Source of the DNA: Apoderus coryli
Lineage: Eukaryota > Arthropoda > Insecta > Coleoptera > Attelabidae
Length of the DNA: 64,000 bases
Direction: 5' to 3'
NCBI GenBank assembly: GCA_911728435.2
Contig: OU452208.1
Coordinates: forward strand, 6,820,001-6,884,000
Shown here one piece after another: positions 1-11,507 of the stretch. Under the pieces are notes generated by a model. The model had not been told where the DNA came from. It did no database searches and saw only the letters and a program-made list of their open reading frames with translations. A program made the position numbers and the translations under genes. Position 1 is the first letter of the stretch; each line of letters begins with the position of its first letter.

Positions 1-779
1 TCTTTGCTGGTCGAACACGGACTAGGTCGTGTGCATCTATGTCTAAACTTCTAAAAACAAAAACTGCTCTTCGTCTTTTTCGGGGTAGGTTTATATGTTG
101 CCGTGTTGGAGCGGCAAGAAAAAATACAGTAAACTTTTATACAAATGAACATACAATATTTGTTATTTTTAAAATATCGTAGGGCATGTATTGTTATGAA
201 AAGTTAAAAGGGTGCGCCTATGGACGGCTGCCGTGGGTATTAACATTACAAAGGGCTATCGAGTTGTGGTTTTTTATATCATTTTAAACTAACTTTAGAA
301 ACACTATACATTATAATGCTCAAAATACGAAATAAATGATGGCGAGCTTTTGTTTTGCTTTGTGGGGCATTCTTTCTGCGCATGTCGTGTTTTGGCTACT
401 GATTTTGAGTCACGATCCGTTGCTGTTCCCGCGCTATTAGCATTTGGCATTGTAGTAGAGGGAGACGACGTGTTAACCTAGTTATTGAAGATTGTGAATG
501 GTTTTATTTTAAGCCGAAGGCTAAAATTTTAACAAAGACTACCTATGGCAAAGCAGAAAGATAGGTCGTTTGAAATTTCATCAAAGCAATGTCTTAGATT
601 AAAACGATACGATTTGATAACAGTTAGCGAAAAAGATAAATTAGTTAAACAGTATGTCCACGGAAGCGGTTAACAAGAGGACAAATGGACCAAGAATTGA
701 AAAATGTGAAAAAAGTTATTCTTGATTAAAAATTTTGCTTTGCAAAAAAATAAGAATTACTATGAAAAAAATTATAATA
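1..779. other. Unassigned sequence before the first mariner
   Basis: No recognisable gene or repeat. A small in-frame reading frame at 545-673 (+) would encode about 42 residues beginning MAKQKDRSFEISSKQ, rich in lysine and ending in TAA. It reads like coding sequence but matches no family I know. A GC-richer patch near 330-470 has a short hydrophobic reading frame from 336. Either could be part of an old element or of a host exon. Confidence 0.35.
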
Positions 780-2023
780 CGAGGGTTTTTTTTATATTTC
801 GGGATTTGGCAACCCTGGTGTTGCAATCTGGCAACTGATAGCTTTATCGTAAAGTTGGACATTTTTGAGGTTATACGTACTCAGAACATTTTGACATACA
901 AGCGCTATTTGTGTTATTTACAGTAACTTAAAAGATTCATCTCGGCCCAAAAATGGAATTAAATCGTGAACATTTTCGTGCGATTATTTTTTACAACTTT
1001 CGACGTGGATTAACTCAGCAACAGTGCATGGATGAATTTAATTCAATTTTTGGCGATGAAGCTCCATCAAGGACCAGTGTTTATCGATGATATGTTGAAT
1101 TCAATCGTGGTCGTAGTTCACTCCAAGACGAATTTCGTGAAGGATGTCCAAAATCAGTTGTTGTTCCGAAACCCATTGAAGCTGTGCGCGAACTGATATT
1201 GCAAGATCGTCATATGACCTATCAAGATATTGAGACAACCTTAGACATTAGTGGGACCAGCATACATTCAATATTGCATAAACATTTGACTGCCAAAAAA
1301 ATTTGTCGCGTTGTATCCCACACAATTTGTCAATCGCTCAAAAAAAGGCTCGCGTCGATTGGTCTAAAGAAATGCTCATAAAATACGATTGCAGTGCTTC
1401 GAAACACGTCTATGACATCGTGACATCGTGGATTTATGCATATGAGCCCGAAAGTAAATAGCAGTCGACTGTATGGGTGTTTCACGATGAGCCAAATGCA
1501 ACAAAAGTTGTTCGCGCACGAGGCACTTCCAAGCAAATGGTCGCCTGTTTTTTCGGAAAAACATGTCGCAACCATACCACTAGAGCAAAGCAGAACAGTC
1601 AATTCTGAGTAGTACCCAACCATTTGTTGGCCAGTTGTCTTCCAAGAAATCAGGAAAACCACGACAATGCGAGCTCTCACACATCGGCTCAAACAACTCC
1701 ATTTTTGAGCACCCAAAACATCAATTTGATGAGTCATCCGCCGTATAGTCCTGACTTGGCACCGAATGACTTCTTTTTATTCCTGTACGTAAAAAACAAA
1801 CTGAGAGGTCAACGTTTTTCGATACCTGAAGAAGCGGTTGCTGCATTCAGAATGCATGTTTTGGAGATACCTCAATCAGAGTGGCAAAAGTGCTTCGACA
1901 ATTGGTTCAAACGCATGCAAAAGTGTATAAATCTTGATTAATTTTGAAAAACAATAAAGTGATTTTCGATGATTAATATTGGTTTTTGTTCTCTAATTCC
2001 GAAATTGAAAAGGCAACCGTCAT
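780..2023 (+). mobile_element. Mariner (mellifera-like) DNA transposon, inactivated
   Basis: About 1.24 kb, the usual length of a mariner. The two ends are imperfect inverted repeats: the stretch from 780, with ATTTCGGGATT inside, matches the reverse complement of the right end near 2023, which has ATTTCGGAATT. TA dinucleotides flank both ends, as expected of mariner insertion. The transposase between them is broken (next entry). Mariner elements move by cut and paste through a single DDD transposase. Subfamily assignment rests on the motif YSPDLAPNDFFLF and the C-terminal wording, so it is tentative. Confidence 0.85.
953..1941 (+). pseudogene. Mariner transposase pseudogene
   Basis: Starts MELNREHFRAII at 953, the normal mariner N terminus with its helix-turn-helix. 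Codon 46 is TGA at 1088-1090, in a place where the family has Trp (VYRW). The frame changes near 1365-1375. Around 1410-1440 the family's GDE block, which carries the first catalytic Asp, is missing and the text runs straight into SWIYAYEPE, as if nine bases were lost in frame. The second acidic block survives as HDNASSH near 1660 and the third as SPDLAPND near 1750. The end is KCINLD, stop at 1939. With a stop, frameshifts and a lost catalytic residue it cannot be functional. Confidence 0.9.
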
Positions 2024-2941
2024 ATATATAATAATAATACTCCCGAACGTCTAAAACAGACTGTTTTGCATATCGGAAGGTAAATACCTACACTCTTAAC
2101 ATTCAGAGGAATTTTATAAAGACCATTATCCGAGTTTGCTTCTACCATGTCATATATGTACAAATAATTTCAAGCAACAAGACATAAGCACATAAACAAA
2201 TCCACTTTTATCTGCTTGTCCCTCATACCTACTACATAATCCTCAAATTCTTATTCTAGCGTAAATCACAAAATCAACCTCTCGGTCCCAATTTGCCAAC
2301 GTATATATACAAAGAAACCTCTTTTTACTGTTTTGCTTGAATTGTACAAAGCCAGTGGTGATTCAGAATTATTTTTCAACGCATGTATACATGTGATAAT
2401 TATCTAGATATGACCAGCAATCTGCTCCGAATAACGCTGCTGGACAACATCATTAATTCCATCAAATATTGCCACTTTTGTTCGTCACTCTTTGGAAGAA
2501 ATCTTAATAGGGACTAATTATAAAAACATTAAAGGCAACGTTCGATAACTAATTAGCGGTTGCCAATTTTGCGGATCAGTAAAAACCTTTTGGAGGGTTG
2601 CTTTTGTAGGAGCTTTGAGTTTGAATCATTTATATAGGAAGGATTTTTAAAGAGAGCAGTGGCACAAAAAGTTTTGAAAAGTTATAAATATTACCCAAGA
2701 AATATTAAACAGCACTGGAAGCCAAATAGGTAAATACTGAAGAATTATTTGGATTTAGGAAAATAAAGAAAATACCAACGAAATTTTAATAACCCAGAGA
2801 GAGAAAGATAAAACATTTAATAGTATTGTATAAGATTTGTTTCATAATTCCAGAATAGTTGTCTTGATTAGTTGTCATTATATTTATAATAACCAGTTTT
2901 TTTTTAATATTAATTAATATTAATTATTATTATTATTAATG
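2024..2941. other. AT-rich stretch with one dispersed repeat
   Basis: No gene seen. The segment 2038-2096, beginning CTCCCGAACGTCTAAAACAG, has a relative at 28163-28217 on the same strand, so it belongs to a dispersed repeat family of unknown type. The rest is AT-rich, with a short ATT/TTA-rich run near 2905-2940 just before the LINE fragment. Confidence 0.5.
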
Positions 2942-3895
2942 TATTATACTCGATCGGCATCTAAGATGGGATATCCATGTTCAAGCTCTGGTCAAAAAGA
3001 TTCGTTCGTTTTTGTACATCTTTAAAAATACAAAAAAATTTTACACAGGAAAAGAAAATCTCTCTCTGTACTATAGTTTGGTACAGTCTTTATTATCCTA
3101 TGGAATTGTGGGTTGGGATGGAACATATAGAGCCAATCTAGAACCTTTGGTAATCGTACAAAAAAGAATATTAAAAATAATCTTTGATTTAGATATTCGA
3201 TTCCCGACAGAAAATTTGTTTAAACTAGCTGACGTGTTGACCATAAGACAGTTGTTTTATAAGAGTGCTGTTCTCCAACTAAATAACTCGAAGACATTTT
3301 TAGGGACGCCAGACCACGGTTATTTAACTCGTGATAAGAAAAAAGAGATTATACGGGAACCTGCATGTAAAAAAAACAATCGGTACCTTTATTGGTCATA
3401 GGGTCTTTAATCAATTGCCAATGGAATTGAAAAATAAAGCGAATTTAAAACATTTTAAATCAAAACTTTCAAGTTGGTTGAGGGGTCAAAACATTGAGTT
3501 TATGAGTTGAAGCGGCTTCTGTGTCTGTTTCCCTGTATCATCATTATACAGTTTGGTTACTTTATTTTGTTTTAAAATTTATTGTTTATCTTTGAATAGG
3601 AATTTTTGTTACAATTATAATTTAAGTTTTTGTTACTAATTTTGAAAATATTACCAAGTTGGTGTAATTAAAAGGTGCGTGGAGAGTTTTTAGAGTGTCT
3701 GTAGGAGGTGGACAAACTTGGCAAACTTTTACATGCTGCAGGCACCATTCTCCCTCCCTATTATTTATTTATTTATAAATCATTAGAGTAAGTTAATAAT
3801 TTTGTTATAATATGTAATTTATGGAAATAAAAAAAAAATTAAAATTAAAAAAAACAAGAATGGACTATTTTTTCAAAAAAAAAAAAATAAATTTC
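2942..3895 (+). mobile_element. LINE (CR1/Jockey-like) 3' end, 5'-truncated
   Basis: From 2942 the frame reads LDRHLRWDIHVQALVKKIRS and goes on through LYYSLVQSLLSYGIVGWDG and VIVQKRILKIIF, the thumb and C-terminal part of a CR1/Jockey-type reverse transcriptase. A frameshift near 3385-3400 moves the end into another frame (NQLPMELKN ... SWLRGQ) with a stop at 3507-3509. A 3' UTR follows, and A-rich tail sequence near 3829-3895 marks the probable 3' end. The palm domain and endonuclease are absent, as is usual for 5'-truncated LINE insertions. Confidence 0.8.
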
Positions 3896-4827
3896 AATGT
3901 AAATTGCTGTGCGCCAAACTTTTTTTGATTATAAGTAGTGTTTAATTACTCAATGAAAGAGCAGTCAGTAAGATTATGAATTTCCACAAAAAAAAAATAC
4001 ATTTTCACGTTTAATGAAAAAAATATTAGCCTTGGAATGACGACAACGCAACATGCCACCTTATTATTTCTAATTTGTCTAGGATTTTATTTAAAACCTA
4101 TTAAATCAAATTTTGGACGTGAGTATTTGGAAGAATATAATTTAAAAGCGCAAAAAAAAAAGTTAAAACGATCGGGATTCCACAACAGATTATTGACACA
4201 ATTGAAATTTTTAAAACATTTTATGCCCTTTATTTCATGATCCCTGAACTCTAAAAATGACCTCTGTTTATACGAGGTGTTTTAAAAAGGTCTGCAAAAA
4301 TTTCTATGTCGTATGGTACATCAAAAAATAAGTGTATTTTGCTCTCTACAACTATTTCTGAAAATGCACCCCTAAAGAGCCCATAAGATGACACGCTTAA
4401 ATCGTTTTTTATCAGTTTTTTCGAAACTATCAAAGGGAACTTAATGCAATTTGGCATAGGGGCGTAGTTTCCTGTCCTTAAGATGGATACAAGCCAAAAA
4501 CTCGGTTATTTGTTGAGGGTTTTTTTCATTTTTCGTAGGAAGGTGTACGGTAACGAGGTACACATTTTACTCGAGGTAATCGGATTTACATTTTTTCGTT
4601 CAAGAGAAAACTACCTTTAGGATATAATTCATTTCAAATCCGATTAATTTTCTCGAACCTTTGTTATGCAAAATACTTAAGTTCTAATTTTGATAAAAAA
4701 TTAATACAGTGTGTGTCATCAAATTTTGGATTTTAGTTGATAATTTGGACAACAGTAATATACAAATTGCCACGACGCCGCTGGATTTTACGTATCAACC
4801 TTAAGAAGAATGCAAATACACTTGTAT
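3896..4827. other. Unassigned AT-rich DNA
   Basis: No gene supported. A short segment near 4262-4300 (CGAGGTGTTTTAAAAAGG) resembles the GGTGTTTC-type termini of the MITE families elsewhere in the window. A plus-strand reading frame at 4037-4240 is lysine-rich at its end and matches nothing known. Confidence 0.4.
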
Positions 4828-4996
4828 TTAGACCGTTGCCATCATGATCAAGACACGAGGGAAGCCCAAAAACTAAATATTCGCAGTCTTATTTTGCAAT
4901 ATTTTTAAGTTTGCTAATATGGTTAAAACAGCATTTATTAAAAGATTAGTTTTTGGACTTTTGTCGTGTCTTAATCATGATGGGAAATGTCTAAAA
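4828..4996. repeat. Foldback element of about 170 bp
   Basis: The segment 4828-4877 (CCATCATGATCAAGACACGA inside) is an imperfect inverted copy of 4944-4996 (TCGTGTCTTAATCATGATGG inside), with a spacer of about 65 bp. It looks like a small non-autonomous foldback or MITE. I see no clear target duplication. Confidence 0.7.
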
Positions 4997-5792
4997 AGCA
5001 TCATTACATTGTTATATTAGTATCCCTACCCCTCTAAGAGACCAAAACTTTAGCAGAAAATCAACCCAGAGCAATTTGAATATTGTTTTATTCCTATGAT
5101 TATTAATATGTGATCCCAACAAAAATAACCCGCCCCTGACTACACAGGTACATTTCATGTGTATACAATAATAATAAACGTCTGAGAGCTTGTTTGTACT
5201 TTTCAGAAAATCCACCCCATCATCACCAGATCAAGGGAGCTGGACAAAAATAAACCAGTAAAAGAGAGTTTGTTACAAAATTAAAATTTCCTTTAGTAAG
5301 CAAAAGTATTTTAAGTTTTGCGCTCGGTGGGGTTAATTAATAAGGGTCCTTGACGACGTTCATCGCACAACGGGTTGATATTGCTGGTTCTGAATGCGAA
5401 TTAGGCTTTATTGCATTTTTTATCCAATTACTTTGTGTGTGTTTTGTAAAAGGAATGAGAAAAAAAGAATTGTTGGGATTTTTTCATTTTCCTTTCATGA
5501 TATTCATGCTGAGGACGGTATTCTTATGTCGTTAACAGAAGGATTTTTACGTTAAGATCAAATACAGGAAATGTCACGCATAAAACATTTTTATGTGTCA
5601 CTAACTTTTACTTTTGATTTCATTATACACAGTTTTAATTAAAAAGCTCTTGTACGTAACGAGGATTTCTTATTTACCTTGCTTTTAAATTTATTTCTGG
5701 ATATTAAGGTATTTTATATAAAACCTGTTACCATTGAATTGAAGAGGAAAGTGTTTAGAGTAAATATAATAATTAATTTTTTCGATGAAACA
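4997..5792. other. Unassigned sequence
   Basis: No recognisable gene or repeat. The reading frames here are short, AT-driven and unlike any family I know. Confidence 0.4.
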
Positions 5793-7386
5793 ATTCTTCT
5801 TCTTCCTAGTCGGTAGCTTGTTTTCAAGCATCGTGATTTCGTGAAATCTCCTGTACTGGCAGCCTCCATTCATTTCGATTCTCAGCCATCCTTATTGATT
5901 GTGGCAAGGTCCTGCCAGTGAGTTGGGTGATCAGGTCGGTATACCTTGTTGGCGATCTTCCGCGGCTTCTCTTTCCTGGTACCATGCCCTCTATTGTTAG
6001 TTTTTCGAGCCCATCTCTTCTGACCACATGACCGAAGAATTTGGCGATGTTTTCTGAAACTATGATGCGTAGCCTTTTCTTTACATTAATCTGTTCGAGG
6101 ATTGACAGATTAGTTCTCCTCTCGATCCAGAAGACCCTCAACATTCGACGCCAACAATACTTCTCAAGTGCGTCTATCCTCTTTTTGTCTGATTGCTTCA
6201 GTGTCCAGCACTCAGCTCCGTAAAGGAACACAGAAAATACCAGGCTCCTAACCAGTCTTATTTTTGTGTTGAGCGTGATACGATGACTTTTCCATATCTT
6301 AGTTAATTTCGTCATAGCTTGCTTAGCCAATGCGGCTCTTCTTTTGATTTCTTCGCTGCATCCGCCCTGATTCGTGATTGACAGAACCTAGATAGACGTA
6401 CGTGTTTACCGTTTCGATATCACCAATCTTCTTTACTATCGATCTATTCTGGTTCTGTCGGTACTATCATTATCTTGGTCTTCATCTTCTTCATTTGAAG
6501 ACCGACTTCCATACTCATTTACTCCACTAGTTGTATAAGTTCTTTTAATTCGTCTTCGGATGCAGCTATGAGCGTGGTGTCATCAGCGTAGCGAAGGTTA
6601 TTAATTTTGACCCCGTTGATGGTTATTCCTCGTTTCCAGTTCTCTAAGGCGTTTCTCATAATCCATTCGCCATATATGTTGAAGAGCATTGGGCTTATTA
6701 TGCAGCCTTGTCTAACACCTTTGCTGACACTGAAATGTTCGGTGAGCTCGTCTCCTACTCTGACTTGACCGCTGTTGCTGTCGTATAAGTTTTTTATTAT
6801 CGATATCAGATGCCGAGGTATGCCCATTTCTTTTAGGATACTCCATAATTTCTGCCAGCGCACGCAGTCAAACGCTTTGGTGTAGTCAATATAACACAGA
6901 TAAGTTCGTGTGTTAAATTCTCTTGCTTTTTCTATGATTTACCTTAGGTTCAAGATTTGTTCCCTGGTTCCCGTTCCCGGAACAAAGCCTGCCTGTTCCG
7001 GGGGCAGTTGTGGTAGGATGTAGGGTTTAAGGCGTTCGGCTAATATCTGCAACATGACCTTGCTAGCATGAGAGATGAGAGCTATTGTACGGTAATTTCC
7101 ACAGATGTCTTTTGCTCCTTTTTTGTGAAGTGGGACGTATATTGAGTTAGTCCAGTCTTTAGGCCATGTTCCTTTCTTCCAAATTAGGTTGCATATTTTG
7201 TGCAAAATGTCGATTCCTGCATTTCCGCTCGCTTCCAGCATTTCCGCGACGATGTTATCTGCCCCGGGTGACTTGTGAGGTTTTAACTTTTTGAGTGCTG
7301 CTGTCACTTCTTCTCTTAATATGGGTGGTTCTTGCTCTTTGTGCTCAGGTTCTAGTTGGTTTCCGGGAGCTGTACTGTCTTTCATT
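5793..7386 (-). mobile_element. RTE-type LINE, 5'-truncated, broken ORF
   Basis: The longest LINE remnant of the window, about 1.6 kb. Reading on the minus strand: 7385-6939 covers the start of the reverse transcriptase with LKPHKSPGADNIVAEML, GNYRTIALISHASKVMLQIL and PPEQAGFVPGTGTREQIL. A stop and frame break come near 6935. 6863-6519 follows with YTKAFDCVRWQKLW upstream, VRQGCIISPMLFNIY and the catalytic LRYADDTTLIA. The last part, 6330-5824, holds the C-terminal region (LYGAECWTLKQSDKKRI, FFGHVVRRDG). The 3' end is a GAA-type repeat, TTCTTCTTCTTC on the plus strand at 5793-5804. No endonuclease is present. At least two disabling changes make it inactive. Confidence 0.9.
6519..7385 (-). pseudogene. 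RTE reverse transcriptase domain, interrupted
   Basis: Fingers-palm part of the element above. The YADD catalytic box is intact (RYADDT near 6590), and the fingers motif with NYRTIALIS is intact, but a stop lies near 6935 between the two halves. RTE reverse transcriptases copy their own RNA at a nicked chromosomal target. Here the enzyme is incomplete. The C-terminal part continues in another frame from 6330 to 5824. Confidence 0.85.
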
Positions 7387-8034
7387 AGTTCTTAACAGTA
7401 GCATTTCCATCGATCTCTGATTTGTATTTTGTCTGTTAAACAATTCAACTAATTTTTATTTTGCTAATTAATTTACAGTAAACTTTCAATTTTTCAGTTG
7501 ATCTACTCCCTAAAACTACAAAAACATAATATAATAGATGCATGAAAAAAAAATTAAGTATAGGAATAAAATATTGCCTCAATCGTTTAACAATACGTCA
7601 AGTTGCACTTTCCCAAGGAGCAGGGGAATATCGTTGGATTTTCGTATAATAATAATAAGCCTTTATGTCCAACAGGATAAACCCAATTACAGGAAAATCA
7701 ATTAATTATACAAGATAATAAAGAAGAAACAAAACAGAAAAAATATTAAAAAAAAATATCGACTAATAATATTAATGATCAATTAATTAAAAGTAAAAAT
7801 GGTAACAAAAAATAAGAAAATAACTTAAAATAAAATAATATAGATATTATATAATATAACTCATAACTGAACTTCATAAAGAAGTTACACTATAAGTGTT
7901 CCAAAACTAAATGAAAATGTACATGAAAACTCAAGCTGACGCACCAAAAAAAAAAAAAAAACTCATTAGAATCTGAGTCCAACAATACAGAAAAACTTAT
8001 CTTCTTAAGCACCTGTAGTGAAAAAAGTCCCGCT
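7387..8034 (-). mobile_element. LINE 3' UTR remnant (minus strand)
   Basis: Read on the minus strand, the segment ends near 7649 with GGACATAAAGGCTTATTATT and an ATT repeat, a common 3' end of insect non-LTR elements; compare AATAAAGGCCTTTATT at the end of the LINE at 18775. About 350 bp of AT-rich sequence upstream (7655-8000) would be 3' UTR. No coding part is left. 7387-7648 shows nothing else. Confidence 0.55.
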
Positions 8035-8660
8035 CAGTGGCGGCTATTTAGGTGTAGTACCTGAAGTGACACTTCACCAAAAATAAATAATAAAACCATT
8101 AAAACAAATACTGATATTTTTCAATTTATAGTATTTATTTTTAAAGAGACAAAATACATTTTAAAATTTATGAACAAAAACCGCTGGCGTGACAGTTCTT
8201 TTCCATTAACAAAGAATACTTACTACCGCATTAATCAAAAACTAACCACTGGCGCGAGAGGCTCTCCAGCCTCCAAGTTCGAGTGTATTGCAAGCGAAGG
8301 ACGGACGGAAAAATAGCGCGAGTGGCGCGCCGGCATGCTTGTGTTTACGTTATATATCTCGTTTGCCATGACGACGGCATCTGCGACTCGCGGCAGCTTT
8401 TTATCAGGTGGAGTGCATTGCATGTGTGCGTGGGTCTCCTACACTTCGGATGTATATTAGAAGGATAAGTTGTTTACGTAGTAGATTTTTAAGGATAAAT
8501 TTCCTTCTTGCTTCCATTATTTTATTAAAATGATTTTAAACAAAAAATGTGCTGCAATTCGCTGCGCAAGGTCTTCTGTCATTATTTTAGACAATTTAAA
8601 ATGTTCACGATAGTCTTCTTCATTAAATTTCGGGACAGTATCTTCATAATATCGCAGGTC
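8035..8660 (-). pseudogene. PIF/Harbinger nuclease fragment
   Basis: On the minus strand 8657-8536 reads PKFNEEDYREHFKLSKIM followed by TEDLAQRIAAHF. This resembles the start of HARBI1-type nucleases, where P-x-F-x-x-x-x-F-R-x-H-F-R-M-S/K precedes the catalytic domain. No DDE residues are preserved in the piece. The preceding GC-richer patch 8230-8460 may belong to the same element. CAGTGGCGGC at 8035 looks like a hAT-type terminus, so two elements may be mixed here. Confidence 0.45.
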
Positions 8661-8664
8661 GCAG

Positions 8665-9600
8665 AGCACACTTATGTTTCCCTACCGGTTATGTAATACC
8701 ATTCTTGACTCGTATGAGGTCGTCAAGGATTTGGGAGTCTATGTGGACACCAACTTACAATTTACAACACATGCACAGCACCTACTATGTGACTCTTTTC
8801 GTATGCTTGGTTTTTTGTTTCGAATAACTAAAGAATTTAACAACGTTGAGTGTCTGACCAATTTGTTCAATGCGTTGATCAGATCTAAGCTTGAGTATGC
8901 TTCCAATATATGGTCTCCCATATATCAAGTACATATAAGACAGGTTGAGAGTGTTCAGCGTAGATTTCTCAAGTACTTAGCGTTCAAAGTTGATGGACAT
9001 TTTCCATCCCGCGGATATGATCATCGCATGCTCCTTGACAGATTTAACATGAACTCTTTGGCTACACGTAGATTATATGCTGGACAGGTGTTCCTCTTTA
9101 AAATAATTAATGGTATGATTGACTGTCCTCAGCTGCTGGAGCGGATTGGTTTCAGCATTCCACGGTTTTATTCCAGAAACGCTAGGTTATTCCATATCCA
9201 TACACTTCGTACCAACTATGAGTATAGGGCACCTCTATCTAGAGCATTACAAGAGTGCAATGCGCGAGGGATCAGTAGTGAGGTCGATTACTTTGACCAA
9301 ACACTGCGTGGGTTTAGGGCCCAGTTGTCTCGCCTCCTATATCGCTCCGAAGATTAGCTTACTGTGAGATCTTATTTACTATATACGCATATTCTTTTCC
9401 TAAATTAATTTCGATGTCGTTAGTTTTAACTCAATAATGTTTATATTTGCTATCTTAGTATTGGTAACAATTTTTAGTGTTATTCTTTCTTGGATAATGT
9501 AAAGTAATTTCCTAAATATGTACAATATTTTTAAGAGTTTGCCTTGTAATTGGGTGTTAAACCTGTTAGGCAAGTTTAAATAAATAAATAAATAAATAAT
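8665..9600 (+). mobile_element. LINE (CR1/Jockey-like) C-terminal part with TAAA tail
   Basis: An open frame of 227 residues, 8674-9357, with KDLGVYVDTNLQFTTHAQH, IRSKLEYASNIWSPIY and VQRRFLKYLAFK, the C-terminal region after the reverse transcriptase palm. A 3' UTR of about 220 bp follows, and the copy ends in (TAAA)n at 9577-9600. It is 5'-truncated in the linker before the thumb, since palm motifs are missing. The frame is unbroken over its whole length, so this copy may be younger than the other LINE fragments. Confidence 0.85.
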
Positions 9601-10464
9601 AGGGATGATATTTGAGTAAACTCTACTGAATACTGATTGCAGATTGAACGCGTCAACACAAAAATCGAAATAGTTCTGTGATCTCCTGATTTGGTTCGGG
9701 ATCAGTAAGGAATCGTTGCCGCGAACGAAACTAATGACAACAAACTCAACTGCTCCTCAATACAACAATCAAAATTATAAATTATAGCAAAATTCCAAAT
9801 TATTTAAGTTGTATAAACAAATTGCAAATCTATACACCGTGCATGGGAATTAATTTTTACTTCATTCTATTTGTTTGAGATTATTGAGCACTTAGTATGC
9901 AAATGGACCACGTAGATACAGTTCATAATCTCCCAAAAGCCGTTTTAAAGCTTCTTTCTCTGTACCTAGTCTCTCTCCTGCGTGTGTGTTTTCCGGCATT
10001 TTTCTTGCCATTCTAAGGTGTATAAACTAATTAGGTAAAAATAAACTTAGTTGAAATTCATACCAATGCTTACATTTAAGCAAAGTTGTGTAATAGGAGG
10101 AAATTTAATTTTGGTGAAAAATATTTTTTTTTTGTGTGAACAAATGCATGTATATTTGGGAGTTTTTACCACAAGGAGAGAGAAAATTGCTTTAGAACGT
10201 TGACAAATCATTAAAAGGTTCAATTTTCCTACAGTGAGCAGCGCGACTTTAAATAGCACAACCCGTTTGCAATAAATCCTCTTAGTGATCCTGCGCAGTG
10301 TCAGGTGCATTCATAAGAAATATACACAATCCATGTTATATTAAACGACATGTTCTACCACTTCACCAAAACACTTTTTTAAAGCTCGACGAGCATTTCG
10401 CTAACACTGTTAGCAGGAGAGAATTGAAATTGTTTTATTCTCTTTATAGAAATGTTTTCTTCAG
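9601..10464. other. Unassigned AT-rich DNA
   Basis: No gene, tandem repeat or inverted repeat that I can support. Confidence 0.4.
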
Positions 10465-10580
10465 ATGTTTTTTTACGATTTGGTTTGCAGAATTTCGTCG
10501 AGATTGTGCGTCAGTGAGTGAGAAATCATGTGAAGGTCGAACAAAATCAGTTGTGATTCCAAAAAATAACCTACACTGAG
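10465..10580 (+). pseudogene. Mariner transposase N-terminal fragment
   Basis: The frame ending at 10579 reads WFAEFRRDCASVSEKSCEG and TKSVVIPKNN. It lines up with the mariner block YRW-F-x-EF-x-RGR-x-SL-x-DEFREGRPKS-x-VVP that precedes the catalytic domain (compare the copy at 953). Only this part survives; nothing mariner-like follows. Confidence 0.65.
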
Positions 10581-10634
10581 ACTCAAATTAAAGATGTTCT
10601 TACGTTTTTCACTTAACACACTTGAATCATATCT

Positions 10635-11507
10635 TTTAGTCCCGAAGTGCATCTGCTAAAATTGAACAGAAGGTAGAACTTTCAAAAATATTTTAATAAC
10701 CTCAAAAATTTCAACTAAACTTAACAAATCGCGTACAGAATAAAATGTTGTACTCAGACACAAATAAATTATCAAATAATAATAAATAATTGTGAATAAA
10801 GATGAGAAGAATGTTTTTGCAAAACCTACTACACTGCATTCAACCCGTTAAGTGCCAAACTATGGCGAATTTTCTTAAATAATTTTAAATCACAGCCAAA
10901 AACACTGAAAACTTGTTTAAACCATTACATGTGATGTAACACCTATTTTTGAATTAAAAATTGCTTTAAATTTAACAATAAAATATCCAGGGCCGTATTG
11001 AAAAAAAACGAAGTTGATGATGGTTTTGCAAAAACGAATCGTCGTAGTAAAAATTTGAAAACATTATTTTATTCTCCTCAAAAACCAACGATGAGAAAGT
11101 GATTTTAATTTTTTTATATCTGTAAAAATAATGTCAGAAATAAATAAAAACTAAAATCGCAAAAAAACGTTTTTTCAAAAATTGTCGGAAACAGCTAAAG
11201 TTAGTTTAATTTTGAAAACACCATTTAAAAGATGTTTAAATTGTACAACTTTTCTCTAATTTAACCGTTTGCAAGATTCTAATGTTTTTCCATTCTTATC
11301 TTGGACACAGTGTATATTTGTGAAAAGGTAAAAACAAGACAAATTTTAGAGTCTGTAAATAGACACCGTTTCGAAACCAATGGGACGTAACTTTTAACAC
11401 CCTGTAACTCGAAATCCAAGCTTTTTCCGACATATATTATATATTATTTACATATTTTTGAAAGTTCTACCTCCTGTTCAATTTTAACAGATGCAATTAG
11501 GGACGTT
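10635..11507. repeat. TIR element B, copy 1 (about 870 bp)
   Basis: The ends are imperfect inverted repeats of about 50 bp: GTGCATCTGCTAAAATTGAA near 10645 matches the reverse complement of the end near 11500 (TTCAATTTTAACAGATGCAA). No coding sequence is seen, so it is a MITE-like element or the shell of one. Related sequence occurs at 13375-13748 in inverse orientation and at 13752-14185 in direct orientation. Confidence 0.7.

Noticed and set aside
735..926. Plus-strand frame of 63 residues at the mariner left end
   Set aside because: It spans the inverted repeat and 5' UTR of the mariner and has no recognisable domain.
6041..6223. Plus-strand frame over the RTE LINE
   Set aside because: Antisense shadow of the RTE C-terminal region.
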